Shown piece by piece: positions 1 through 7,545 of a stretch of 25,705 bases of DNA. The notes beneath the pieces are model-generated. The model ran no database searches. It was not told the DNA's origin and was given only the letters and a program-made list of their open reading frames with translations. Origin of the DNA: CAZVJA01 sp964626885 (GTDB lineage Bacteria; Planctomycetota; Planctomycetia; Planctomycetales; Planctomycetaceae); assembly GCA_964626885.1 (NCBI GenBank), contig CAZVJA010000060.1, forward strand, positions 1 through 25,705, in the 5' to 3' direction. A program made the position numbers and the translations under genes. How positions within the stretch are numbered: position 1 is the stretch's first letter; the number at the start of each line of letters is the position of its first letter.

Positions 1-1506
1 ATTCTCGCCGACCAGGACGATAAGTCGGACACGACGACGCTGGCGAAGGCGCTCGTCGGCGTGCGGACGAATAACGCAACCTATAAGGACCAGGTTCGCG
101 ATGCCGTCATGTCGATCATGGAGACCGAGAACGGCGGTGAAACGCTGGCTCTGGGACGAAACCTCGCTTCGTTTGTGATCGCGGCGGATCTGGTCGGTTT
201 GACTCCGGAACAGGACGCGACATTCCGTGCGTGGCTCAGCCAGGTGATTCATGAAAATCTCGCCGGCCGCACGCTGGTCAGCACTTTCGAAGATCGGCCG
301 AACAACTGGGGCACAATGGCGGGGGGAAGTCTGGCTGCCGTCGCCATCTATCTGGGAGATCAGCAGTTGCTCGCCAGAGTGGCGCAGGTCTTCAAAGGTT
401 GGGTGGGAGACCGATCGAGCTATGCCGGTTTCAGTTTCGGCGATTTGAGCTGGCAAGCCGATCCTTCAAAGCCGGTGGCCATCAACCCGCTCGGCGCGAC
501 GAAAAACGGCTACAGCATTGACGGCGCGCTCCCCGAGGAAATGCGCCGCGGCGGTTCGTTTCAGTTTCCCCCGCAGTTTACCGGCTATCCCTGGGAGGCG
601 CTGCAAGGGGCGTTCGTGCAGGCGGAGATTCTGTACCGAGCTGGTTATTCCGACGTCTATCAGTGGCAAAATCAGGCGCTGCTCCGCGCCGTGCAATTCT
701 TGTACAGCATTGGTTGGGAGGCGGTCGGAGACGACCAATGGATTCCGTGGATTGTCGACGCGCGGTACGGAACAAGCTACGCAACCACGGCGAGTGTTTC
801 AGCCGGAAAGATCATGGGCTGGACCAGTTGGACGCACCAATTTGCCAACCTGCGCGTGGAGCCGTTGGGCCAGGGGATTGCCGCGAGTACCGGTTCCGTG
901 CCACTGCTCTCGACGACGCAATTGCAAACGATTGCCGACGAGGCGGTGCGGCGAATTGTCCAAGCAACCGACGCTGAGGCCGAGACGCTCCTCGCCAATG
1001 TGAACTTCAAAATCGTCGATCTTCCCGGCGGAATTCTCGGACGGACGATCGGCAATACGATTTACATCGACCAGGATGCCGCCGGCTTCGGCTGGTTCAT
1101 TGATGCCACGCCCGGGGATGACTCGGAGTTCACGTCGATCGGCGGTACGTATCAACTCATGGCTGCGGCGAATGGCCCGGCAGCCGGTTCGGTCGACTTG
1201 TTAACGACGGTGATGCACGAGTTCGGCCACGTTCTTGGTTATGAGCATAGCCACGACCACGACACCATGGGGGAATCCCTCACAGTCGGAGTGCGGCAAT
1301 TGTGGAACGCCGATGACCTCGACGAGGAACATGTCACGGCTTGGGCCCATCACGCCGATCACTTGAACGCGCTCGACACTTTTTTCCGTGAAGCGCTCCG
1401 CTACCATCACGATCGAATCGAGGCCTTCCCGGCCGCCACGGATTTCATTCGGCATCGCCCGTTGTGGGGACGGCTGCGACGATTCTGGCAGCACGACGAT
1501 GCGTAG
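1..1506 (+). CDS. Alginate-lyase-like / metzincin-like surface protein, C-terminal part (5' truncated by window)
   Basis: The frame is open to the first base, so the gene begins outside the window; 501 residues are visible. Residues about 45-290 look like the alpha/alpha-toroid alginate lyase family: an RPNNWGTMAGG segment, a repeated helical pattern, and a GWTSWTH segment near the end. Residues about 320-440 form a second unit with the complete zinc motif HEFGHVLGYEH (bases 1216-1248, HExxHxxGxxH), followed by DTMGESL, which may supply a Met-turn. That unit resembles the C-terminal module seen on very large secreted planctomycete proteins. I infer an extracellular or cell-surface protein that degrades or binds polysaccharide and carries a peptidase-like tail. 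Whether either unit is catalytic cannot be told here, because the N-terminal part with any signal peptide is missing. It converges on the sulfatase, with a foldback repeat between them. Confidence 0.75.
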   Translation: MLADQDDKSDTTTLAKALVGVRTNNATYKDQVRDAVMSIMETENGGETLALGRNLASFVIAADLVGLTPEQDATFRAWLSQVIHENLAGRTLVSTFEDRPNNWGTMAGGSLAAVAIYLGDQQLLARVAQVFKGWVGDRSSYAGFSFGDLSWQADPSKPVAINPLGATKNGYSIDGALPEEMRRGGSFQFPPQFTGYPWEALQGAFVQAEILYRAGYSDVYQWQNQALLRAVQFLYSIGWEAVGDDQWIPWIVDARYGTSYATTASVSAGKIMGWTSWTHQFANLRVEPLGQGIAASTGSVPLLSTTQLQTIADEAVRRIVQATDAEAETLLANVNFKIVDLPGGILGRTIGNTIYIDQDAAGFGWFIDATPGDDSEFTSIGGTYQLMAAANGPAAGSVDLLTTVMHEFGHVLGYEHSHDHDTMGESLTVGVRQLWNADDLDEEHVTAWAHHADHLNALDTFFREALRYHHDRIEAFPAATDFIRHRPLWGRLRRFWQHDDA

Positions 1507-1510
1507 CGTT

Positions 1511-1622
1511 GGTTTCAAAACCTTGCGTTTGGGAGGGCGACGCTCCGTCGGAGCCGCCATAACGACAGTCTTACGGACGCAGCGGCTCGGCGGGAGCCTC
1601 GCCCTCCCGGTTTGAAACCACC
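1511..1622. repeat. Foldback repeat, copy 1
   Basis: An approximately 112-bp element with near-palindromic ends: GGTTTCAAAACC at 1511-1522 against GGTTTGAAACC at 1609-1619. Inside these, GGGAGGGCGA (1531-1540) is perfectly complementary to TCGCCCTCCC (1599-1608). A clearly related second copy lies at 22631-22746. It begins four bases after the stop of the upstream gene and lies between convergent genes, so its hairpin could also stop transcription from both sides. It has no coding capacity. Its size and ends suggest a MITE-like or REP-like non-autonomous element. Confidence 0.8.
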
Positions 1623-1647
1623 TCTCGTGAAACAGGCTGCGCGTCTT

Positions 1648-2997
1648 CTAACGTCCCGGCCACCAGGAGTCGGTCATTGCTTTGATGCGTGCGAGCGTCT
1701 CCGGGTGCTCCATGGCGAGATTGTGCATCTCGTGAGGATCGGCCGCGAGATCGTAGAGTTCCGGCGAGAGTTTCTCCGTCGAGGCGATCCGCTCCGTTGG
1801 GAGAATCACCTTCCAATGGTCGTCGATTCCCCAGCGAAACATCAAACCTCGCGCGGGGTGATCGATGTCCACGACATCGTGCTCAAAAATTTCGCCGAAG
1901 ATGGCATGGCGCTCGAGTTTTCCCCGCGCGGCTGCAACTTCGAGCAGATTCACCCCAGGCATCTCGGCTGTCGGTTTCAAATCGGTCGCCGCCAGGATGG
2001 TCGGCACCAGATCGATGCTGCTGACGAGAGTTTCGTATCGGGCGGGAGCGATGCGGCCGGGCCAACTCAGCAGAATCGGCGTCCGTGTGCCGCCGTCGTA
2101 CGGCGAACGTTTTGATTTCGGTCCGTAGGGAGTGTTCGGCCCCGATCGTCCGCGAACTTCGGCGGGGGCGATCCAACCGTTGTCGGTAACGAATACCACG
2201 AGCGTATTTTCGGTCAGATGTCTGCGGTCCAGTTCGTCGAGCAGTTGGCCGCAGGTTTCGTCGAACCATTCGCACATCGCGTAATACCGCGCGACCTGAT
2301 CGGGTGTTTGCGGGTTACGATATTTGTCGAGCAGCCGTGCCGGAGGATTGTGCGGCGTGTGCGGCAGGATCGGCGCGTACCAGAGGAAGAACGGCTTACC
2401 CTCTCGGCCATCGAGAAAGTTGAGAATGGGTTGGAGCCCTTCGCGGCCAATTTTCAGCCCGACGTCCCCATGCCTTCCGCCATGCGCGGGATCGCCATGC
2501 GTCATTCCGGTGGTGAATCCCCCTTCCGCGAAGTTCCCCTCCCACCACTTCCCGGTTTGAAAGCTGACGTAATCTCGCTGGGCGAGCATTCGCGGGAGTG
2601 TCGGAATTCGGCGAACGTGCCGGAGCATTTCCTTGCGATCGGTGCCGCGCGGGGGATCGTTGCCGCTGATGCCGTGCTGATGCGGATAGAGTCCGCTGAT
2701 TAATGTGGCCAGACTCGGTCGGCAGAGGCTTGTGGGGACGTATCCGCGCGGGAAGAGCGCGCTTCGAGCCGCCAGTCGATCGAGCCGCGGCGTGCGCACT
2801 ACCGGGTGCCCCATGAATCCAAAATCGGTCCAGGCTTGATCGTCCGAAATGATCATCACCACATTCGGCGGCGAGGCGGTTCCCTTCGAGGGGAGATTTT
2901 TGTCATCGCACCGCGCGTTTCCCCCATACTCAACAAGGATGGCGAATATCAGTGTGACAAACAGACGTGCCACGTTGTGGAACAGGTGTCGATTCAT
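1648..2997 (-). CDS. Secreted arylsulfatase-family protein
   Basis: A 449-residue alkaline-phosphatase-superfamily sulfatase. The start at 2997 gives MNRHLFHN followed by a hydrophobic stretch (residues 11-24), a plausible export signal; an upstream ATG at 3123 would add 42 residues of unconvincing sequence. The mature part begins with the metal-binding SDDQ (Asp52/Asp53). The modification site is SLCRPSLATLISGLYP with Cys92, the residue that would be converted to formylglycine. Later come HTPHNPPAR, VTDNGW (metal Asp-Asn) and KRSPYDGGTRTP. The family hydrolyses sulfate esters, in planctomycetes often on sulfated polysaccharides; the substrate here is unknown. The usual CxPSR arginine is replaced by Leu (CRPSL), a variant I believe is frequent in planctomycete sulfatases. 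No formylglycine-generating enzyme is visible in the window. Confidence 0.9.
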   Translation of the reverse strand: MNRHLFHNVARLFVTLIFAILVEYGGNARCDDKNLPSKGTASPPNVVMIISDDQAWTDFGFMGHPVVRTPRLDRLAARSALFPRGYVPTSLCRPSLATLISGLYPHQHGISGNDPPRGTDRKEMLRHVRRIPTLPRMLAQRDYVSFQTGKWWEGNFAEGGFTTGMTHGDPAHGGRHGDVGLKIGREGLQPILNFLDGREGKPFFLWYAPILPHTPHNPPARLLDKYRNPQTPDQVARYYAMCEWFDETCGQLLDELDRRHLTENTLVVFVTDNGWIAPAEVRGRSGPNTPYGPKSKRSPYDGGTRTPILLSWPGRIAPARYETLVSSIDLVPTILAATDLKPTAEMPGVNLLEVAAARGKLERHAIFGEIFEHDVVDIDHPARGLMFRWGIDDHWKVILPTERIASTEKLSPELYDLAADPHEMHNLAMEHPETLARIKAMTDSWWPGR

Positions 2998-3381
2998 GCT
3001 TTCGAACTCAAATCGGACTATTGAAGGACAAGAGAGGCAGACGAAGGAAGCGGCGGTGCAACTCGATGCTCGACGAATAGGCATCCCGTTCGCCAATTGG
3101 GCTGAATCGCCCGGTGCCGGCAATCGAGGTTACCCGGATTGCCGGAGTGGATTCAAGAAGACGCTGATCCCGCTGATGGAACGTTTCGGCTCGTTGACTC
3201 GCATTCATCGAAAGGGCTGTCCTGCAAGAAACTGGAAAATAGTCTGTCCGGGCGAACCCCGAATTTTGACCTATATTATTGGGCGGAATTGGGAGGTTCG
3301 AACGTTCGAAGATCGAGCGGCTGGTGCCTCACAAGGTTTTAGATATCAAGGGCTTAGGAGCAGAAAACGCGGGAAGGCGTC
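2998..3381. promoter_or_regulatory. Divergent intergenic region between sulfatase and first HDOD gene
   Basis: A 384-bp stretch with no convincing gene; the short open frames lack family resemblance or good start signals. It should hold promoters for the leftward sulfatase and the rightward HDOD gene. Visible structure is a perfect 14-bp palindrome TTCGAACGTTCGAA (3297-3310) and, just before it, GACCTATATTATT (3268-3280), which is nearly repeated upstream of the second HDOD gene. I read these as promoter- and operator-like sequence, by inference only. Confidence 0.45.
3297..3310. promoter_or_regulatory. 14-bp perfect palindrome upstream of first HDOD gene
   Basis: TTCGAACGTTCGAA is its own reverse complement and lies 72 bases before the HDOD start codon, about 20 bases after a TATATT sequence that could be a -10 box. 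Position and symmetry fit an operator for a dimeric repressor. No specific regulator can be named. Confidence 0.4.
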
Positions 3382-4305
3382 ATGGATTGGAAACAACTGC
3401 GCGACAAGTTCCTCGGAACCCAGAAGAAGTCGATTTTGCCGCCGAGCATCAAGCTGCCGGTTTTGCCGACAGCGCTGATGGAATTCTCGCGGCAATCGGC
3501 ATTACCGGACGCGAATCCGAAACAGCTGGGCGAGATTATTGAGAGCGACGCGGGGCTCACCTGCGAGCTGCTGAAGTATTCGAACTCCAGTGCCGTTGCG
3601 GTGCGGCAGAAAGTTTCGTCCGCGCAACAGGCCATCTCATTGCTGGGAGTCCGCACCGCGCGGTTGTATCTCACGACCGGTGCAGTTCGGAACGTGATGA
3701 AGTCGCACGAATCGCGGCTCATCAACTTTCAGGTCTTCTGGAATACGAATCTGGAGCGAGCGATCTTCGCACGTGAGATCGCCCGCTTGCTGAAAACCGA
3801 CGGTGACGTCGCGTTCGCCGGCGGCATGCTGCAGGACTTCCTGCTGCCGATTCTGACAAACCAGCTGCTCGACGATTATTTGAAGTTCTCGAAGCTTCAG
3901 GAAACGAAGCCGGTCGACCTGGCGCTGTTCGAAAAAGCGATGTTCACGTGGGATCACGGCGAGGCTGCGGCGCACATCATGCTCGCCTGGGCCTTCCCAG
4001 ACGATCTCATCTGTTGCGTTGCGGCGCATCACCGGGGTTTGGGCATTTTGGCCGATCCGGAACTCAACCGCACTCCGGTTGCCGCTTGTGCCTTGGCCGG
4101 GCTGATGCCCGACCCGTTCCGGCAGGTTCCGGATGGGTTTGAACGGCTGATGCAACTGGAAGCGAAGTGGCCTCAGTTCCACCTACTGGAAATAGCCCAG
4201 AAGGTGGATGCGGAATTCAAGGCGATGGTTCCCAAATCGTCCTCTGCCAATCACTTTACATTTTTGCGTCGCGTCGAAAAGCAACTGCAGTCGAGCCAAT
4301 GCTGA
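3382..4305 (+). CDS. HDOD-domain protein 1 of a tandem trio
   Basis: A 307-residue soluble protein; ATG at 3382 follows a GGGAAGG Shine-Dalgarno-like sequence. Residues about 20-220 form an HDOD domain: LPVLPTALMEF, ESDAGLTCELLKYSNSS, the degenerate catalytic position Gln151-Asp152 in place of His-Asp, and DHGEAAAHIMLAW...VAAHH (192-217). Loss of the HD pair indicates a non-hydrolytic signalling module, as is general for HDOD proteins, which act as adaptors or regulators. There is no fused GGDEF, EAL or receiver domain, so partners must be supplied in trans. The C-terminal 90 residues carry LMPDPFRQVPDGFERLMQLE, also present in the next gene. It is visibly closer to the second copy than to the third. 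The biological process is unknown. Confidence 0.85.
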   Translation: MDWKQLRDKFLGTQKKSILPPSIKLPVLPTALMEFSRQSALPDANPKQLGEIIESDAGLTCELLKYSNSSAVAVRQKVSSAQQAISLLGVRTARLYLTTGAVRNVMKSHESRLINFQVFWNTNLERAIFAREIARLLKTDGDVAFAGGMLQDFLLPILTNQLLDDYLKFSKLQETKPVDLALFEKAMFTWDHGEAAAHIMLAWAFPDDLICCVAAHHRGLGILADPELNRTPVAACALAGLMPDPFRQVPDGFERLMQLEAKWPQFHLLEIAQKVDAEFKAMVPKSSSANHFTFLRRVEKQLQSSQC

Positions 4306-4514
4306 AGGGGACCACGGTCCGACACCAAAATACCGCCGGAAATCGCCGCGAAACGGGAAACATCAGGGGATTTACGACCTATATTTTTGTGAAGGTGTTT
4401 TTTGAACACGATTCGTCGCGGCCCAGGCGATCCAAGGCGGCGAAATGTCTGACGGACTGACAAAAACGGTGAAATCGACGGAACTCAAGCAAACGAAAAT
4501 CACGGGGCCTGATC
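4306..4514. promoter_or_regulatory. Upstream region of second HDOD gene with shared GACCTATATT motif
   Basis: The gap contains GACCTATATTTTT (4376-4388), matching GACCTATATTATT upstream of the first HDOD gene. It is followed by a small dyad, GTGTT and AACAC (4395-4409). The shared layout suggests that copies 1 and 2 were duplicated together with their promoters, so copy 2 is probably transcribed from its own promoter. No consensus -35 box is seen. Confidence 0.4.
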
Positions 4515-5444
4515 ATGGACTGGAACCGACTACGGGAAAAATTCCTGGGACCGCATAAGAAGACGATTCTTCCCCCCGGCGTCAAATTGCCGATGCTGCC
4601 GACGGCGCTCATGGAATTCTCTCGAGAATCCATGCTTCCCAATGCCAACCCGAAGCATCTCGGGGAGATCATCGAAAGCGACGCCGGGCTGACCTGCGAG
4701 TTGCTTCGGTATGTCAACTCGAGCGCGGTCTCCGTGCGGCAGAAGGTCTCATCAGCGCAGCAGGCGGTGGTGATGCTGGGGGCGCGCTCGGCGCGGCTGT
4801 ACCTGACCACCAGCGCATTGCGGCATGCGATGAAATCCTGCGAGTCGAAGCTGATCAACGTGCAGGTGTTCTGGAATACGAATCTCGAACGGGCGATTTT
4901 CGCGAGAGAGATCGCCAAGCTGATGCAAACAGACGCGGAACTGGCGTATGCCGGGGCGCTGCTTCAAGACTTCGCGCTGCCGATCTTAACCAGCGCGATG
5001 CTCGACGACTATTTGAAGTTCTGGAATCTCGAAGCCGCACAGCGCGTCGGGCTGGCGGAGTTCGAACAGAAGGTGTTCGGCTGGAACCATGCCGAGGCGG
5101 CGGCCCGGATTATGCTTTCCTGGGGTTTCCCGGATGATCTGATCTGCTGCGTCGCAGGACACCATGACAGTATTTCTTCGCTCGTACAGCTCAACCCGGA
5201 CCTGCGTCGCTCACCCGTTTCGGCGTGCGCCATCGCGGGGCTGATGCCCGATCCCTTCCAGCAGGTTCCGGACGGAATCGAGCAGTTAGTGCAACTGGAA
5301 TCCGTATGGTCCGAATTCCGAGTCATCGATCTCGCTCGCAAGGTCGATGCCGAATTCCGGGCAATGACCCCGGCTTCAGCCGCCGCAAGCCACCTTTCTT
5401 TTTTGCGACGCTACGAGGAGCGGATGCAGTTGAGTGCGTGCTGA
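4515..5444 (+). CDS. HDOD-domain protein 2 of a tandem trio
   Basis: A 309-residue paralogue of the preceding gene, co-linear over its full length. It starts MDWNRLREKFLGPHKK, almost the same as MDWKQLRDKFLGTQKK in copy 1. It keeps the HDOD signature (SDAGLTCELLRYVNSS, ALLQDFALPILT with Gln-Asp replacing His-Asp, and NHAEAAARIMLSWGFPDDLICCVAGHH). A four-residue insertion, near SISSLVQLNPDL, distinguishes it from copy 1. Both proteins end in a Cys residue. A GGGG sequence (4504-4507) is the only candidate ribosome site before the ATG. As with copy 1, it is predicted to be a cytosolic, non-catalytic signalling adaptor of unknown pathway. Confidence 0.85.
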   Translation: MDWNRLREKFLGPHKKTILPPGVKLPMLPTALMEFSRESMLPNANPKHLGEIIESDAGLTCELLRYVNSSAVSVRQKVSSAQQAVVMLGARSARLYLTTSALRHAMKSCESKLINVQVFWNTNLERAIFAREIAKLMQTDAELAYAGALLQDFALPILTSAMLDDYLKFWNLEAAQRVGLAEFEQKVFGWNHAEAAARIMLSWGFPDDLICCVAGHHDSISSLVQLNPDLRRSPVSACAIAGLMPDPFQQVPDGIEQLVQLESVWSEFRVIDLARKVDAEFRAMTPASAAASHLSFLRRYEERMQLSAC

Positions 5445-5549
5445 GCCGGCATTGCCGATGCGCTGCCATCGCGTGGAGCGCTCGCAAGCGCGAATTCTTC
5501 GGATGCGAAGTGGCTTGGGACCGTCAACCAAACCGTAAGAGCGGAAATC

Positions 5550-6521
5550 ATGGCGGAAGTCGATTGGACCGGAATTCGGGAAGAAGCCCTCGGGCAGTTT
5601 ACGGTGGCGGCGTTGCCGCCGACGCTCAAGCTGCCGGCGCTGCCGCACGCGGTGACGCTTTTTGTGCAGAAGGCGAATGAGCCGAACGCGAACGCCGCGG
5701 AGCTGGCCCGTATCGTTGAGACCGATACCGGTTTGACCGTTGAGCTGCTGAAGTACGTCAACTCCAGTTTCATCGGCTTGCGGCAGAAGGCCAACAGCGT
5801 GCATACGGCGCTCTCGCTGATCGGCTTGCGCCAGAGCCGCATGTTGCTGGTCTCGGCGGGAATGGAAGCGGCGGTTCGCGCCCGGAACTCCAAGCTCATC
5901 AATCAGAGTTGTTTCTGGAACGCCAGCCTGCAGAAGGCGCTCTTCGCGAGGGAGGTTGCAGCTCTGTTGAAAGCCGACGGAGATGCCGCGTTCGCCGGCG
6001 CGGTGCTGCAAGATTACTTGCTGCCGGTGCTGACGAACGATTTGTTTGAAGGGTATCTGCCGCTGGTGGAGAATCGCGATTCCCAGCCGGAATCGATTTG
6101 TGAGTACGAACGAGAGCAGTTCGGCTGGGACCATGCGCTGGCAGCGGCGTCGCTCGCCCATCGCTGGAATCTGCCGGACGAGTTGGTCTGCTGTATTCTG
6201 TATCATCACCAGGGGGTGCGGATTCTTGCCGATCCGCGATTGGGGCGGACGTCGGTCGCCGCCGTGGCCCTTTCGGCTCTATTGCCGGACCAATTGCGAC
6301 AGCAGTACCGGGGTTTGGAACAGCTGTTGAAGCTGGGCGAGAAATGGCCGAAGTTCAATCTGGAGCAACTCGCCGGGGTTGTCGACCAGAAGCACGCCGA
6401 GATGGGGATGGGGGTCCGCAACGACTTTCCCCTTTCCCGCCGTTGCGCCGCGGCGATCAGTGATTCCACCGCCTCTGATGCGTATAACGACGGCACTCTG
6501 CGAACGGCGATCGCGAGCTGA
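5550..6521 (+). CDS. HDOD-domain protein 3 of a tandem trio
   Basis: A 323-residue third paralogue, more diverged from the other two. It shares LPPTLKLPALPHAV, ETDTGLTVELLKYVNSS, AVLQDYLLPVLT (again Gln-Asp instead of His-Asp) and WDHALAAASLAHRW...LYHH. The C-terminal tail is different and longer, ending in a low-complexity stretch with RRCAAAISDSTASD. It lies 105 bases after copy 2, and its upstream sequence lacks the GACCTATATT motif found before copies 1 and 2, so it may be co-transcribed with copy 2. The ATG at 5550 follows AGAGCGGAAATC. Predicted role: soluble HDOD signalling adaptor. The long opposite-strand frame here is a codon-bias shadow. Confidence 0.85.
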   Translation: MAEVDWTGIREEALGQFTVAALPPTLKLPALPHAVTLFVQKANEPNANAAELARIVETDTGLTVELLKYVNSSFIGLRQKANSVHTALSLIGLRQSRMLLVSAGMEAAVRARNSKLINQSCFWNASLQKALFAREVAALLKADGDAAFAGAVLQDYLLPVLTNDLFEGYLPLVENRDSQPESICEYEREQFGWDHALAAASLAHRWNLPDELVCCILYHHQGVRILADPRLGRTSVAAVALSALLPDQLRQQYRGLEQLLKLGEKWPKFNLEQLAGVVDQKHAEMGMGVRNDFPLSRRCAAAISDSTASDAYNDGTLRTAIAS

Positions 6522-6793
6522 GGTCTCTTGAGCCGTTGCGGGCGCATGCTTCAATTCTCCCCTCGGGCGGGCTTCGTTTCGGCTGCACAGTCTGGAATCT
6601 CACGATCCCGGAAGGTACATTCTGTACGACGCACAACGCTGTCGCACGTACGGTGAAGAATGGCGGGTGGATGGAAATTCCGCCTCGGAGCCGGATGTGC
6701 GTTAAGATTCTGCGGCGGCGTGCGAATGGCTGAGAACAGGGCCCACCCGGGCGGAAATTTCCCGAGACTTACCGACTGAAGCCGGAGACCATC
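6522..6793. other. Intergenic region with short dyad
   Basis: A 272-bp gap. A 65-codon open frame inside it shows no family features and is not called. The one structure noted is GTACA-TTC-TGTAC (6615-6627), a small dyad that could be an operator for the downstream membrane protein gene. No clear promoter or terminator is seen. Confidence 0.3.
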
Positions 6794-7486
6794 ATGGCGG
6801 AAGCAAAGGGCGAAGAACCGAAGAAAAACATCTATCTCGTGCCTTACCCGAAAGTGGTCTTCATGTATCCCACGCTCATTGCGGCGATCCTCGCCGGCAT
6901 ATTCATGTTCGTGGCGGGGGACGCCCCGTCCGAACGGAAGAGCATGGTCTCCCTGGTGTTTCTCTTGGTGTTCGGCGTCAATCTCGTGGTGTTGTCGTTT
7001 GATTTTCCACGCACGACTTCGCTGACGCTGTTCTTTATTGGAGTCGCCATTGGGTTGGGATTGTGGCTGTTGTTCACGTTCAATCCCGACTTGCTGCCGG
7101 TCGTGGGGAGAATCATCAGCGGGATGAATCCTTTCGCCAACGCCACGTTTTATTTTCTGATGGCCGGCGTGCTGTCGCTGATCTATGTGGCGGTGTTCGT
7201 CAACGTGCGGTTTGATTATTGGGAAGTGCGGCCGAACGAATTGCTGCACCATCACGGAATTCTGAGCAATCTCGAACGCTTCTCAGCGCCGAATTTACGG
7301 ATCGATAAGGAAATCAACGACGTTTTCGAGTACGCGCTGCTTCGCACGGGGCGGTTGATTTTGCATCCTAGCGATGAGCGACGGGCGATCGTGCTGGAGA
7401 ACATCCCGTTCATTAATCGCAAGGAAGCGGAGATCACCAAGATGCTCGGTGCGCTGCAGGTGCAGATCGGGACCGAATCTCGGTAA
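6794..7486 (+). CDS. Four-helix membrane protein with bacterial PH-like C-terminal domain
   Basis: A 230-residue protein with a charged N-terminus (MAEAKGEEPKK) and four hydrophobic segments at about 21-42, 51-69, 75-96 and 117-139. The soluble tail (about 140-225: YWEVRPNELLHHHGILSNLERF, then GRLILHPSD) has the pattern of bacterial PH domains of the bPH_2/YdbT type, where a membrane anchor precedes a small beta-sandwich. The name is a fold-level guess from pattern, not a search result. The ATG at 6794 follows a GGAG at 6783-6786. The gene stands alone: it is 272 bp from the HDOD genes and convergent with the next gene at a 59-bp gap. Function unknown. Confidence 0.7.
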   Translation: MAEAKGEEPKKNIYLVPYPKVVFMYPTLIAAILAGIFMFVAGDAPSERKSMVSLVFLLVFGVNLVVLSFDFPRTTSLTLFFIGVAIGLGLWLLFTFNPDLLPVVGRIISGMNPFANATFYFLMAGVLSLIYVAVFVNVRFDYWEVRPNELLHHHGILSNLERFSAPNLRIDKEINDVFEYALLRTGRLILHPSDERRAIVLENIPFINRKEAEITKMLGALQVQIGTESR

Positions 7487-7545
7487 TTGCAGCGAGAACG
7501 GGGTAATCTGATCGAACGCTCCGCGGTTCGACGACATCCGCCAGT

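Noticed and set aside
5376..6209. 277-codon minus-strand open frame over the third HDOD gene
   Set aside because: It is antisense to a gene with clear domain motifs, is Arg/Gln-rich in the way typical of GC-rich shadow frames, and resembles no family.
6536..6733. Possible 65-residue protein in the gap before the membrane protein
   Set aside because: No ribosome site, no hydrophobic or family pattern; too short to support.
7487..7545. TCGAAC / GTTCGA pair between convergent genes as a terminator
   Set aside because: Six-bp stem without T-run; likely chance in this sequence.
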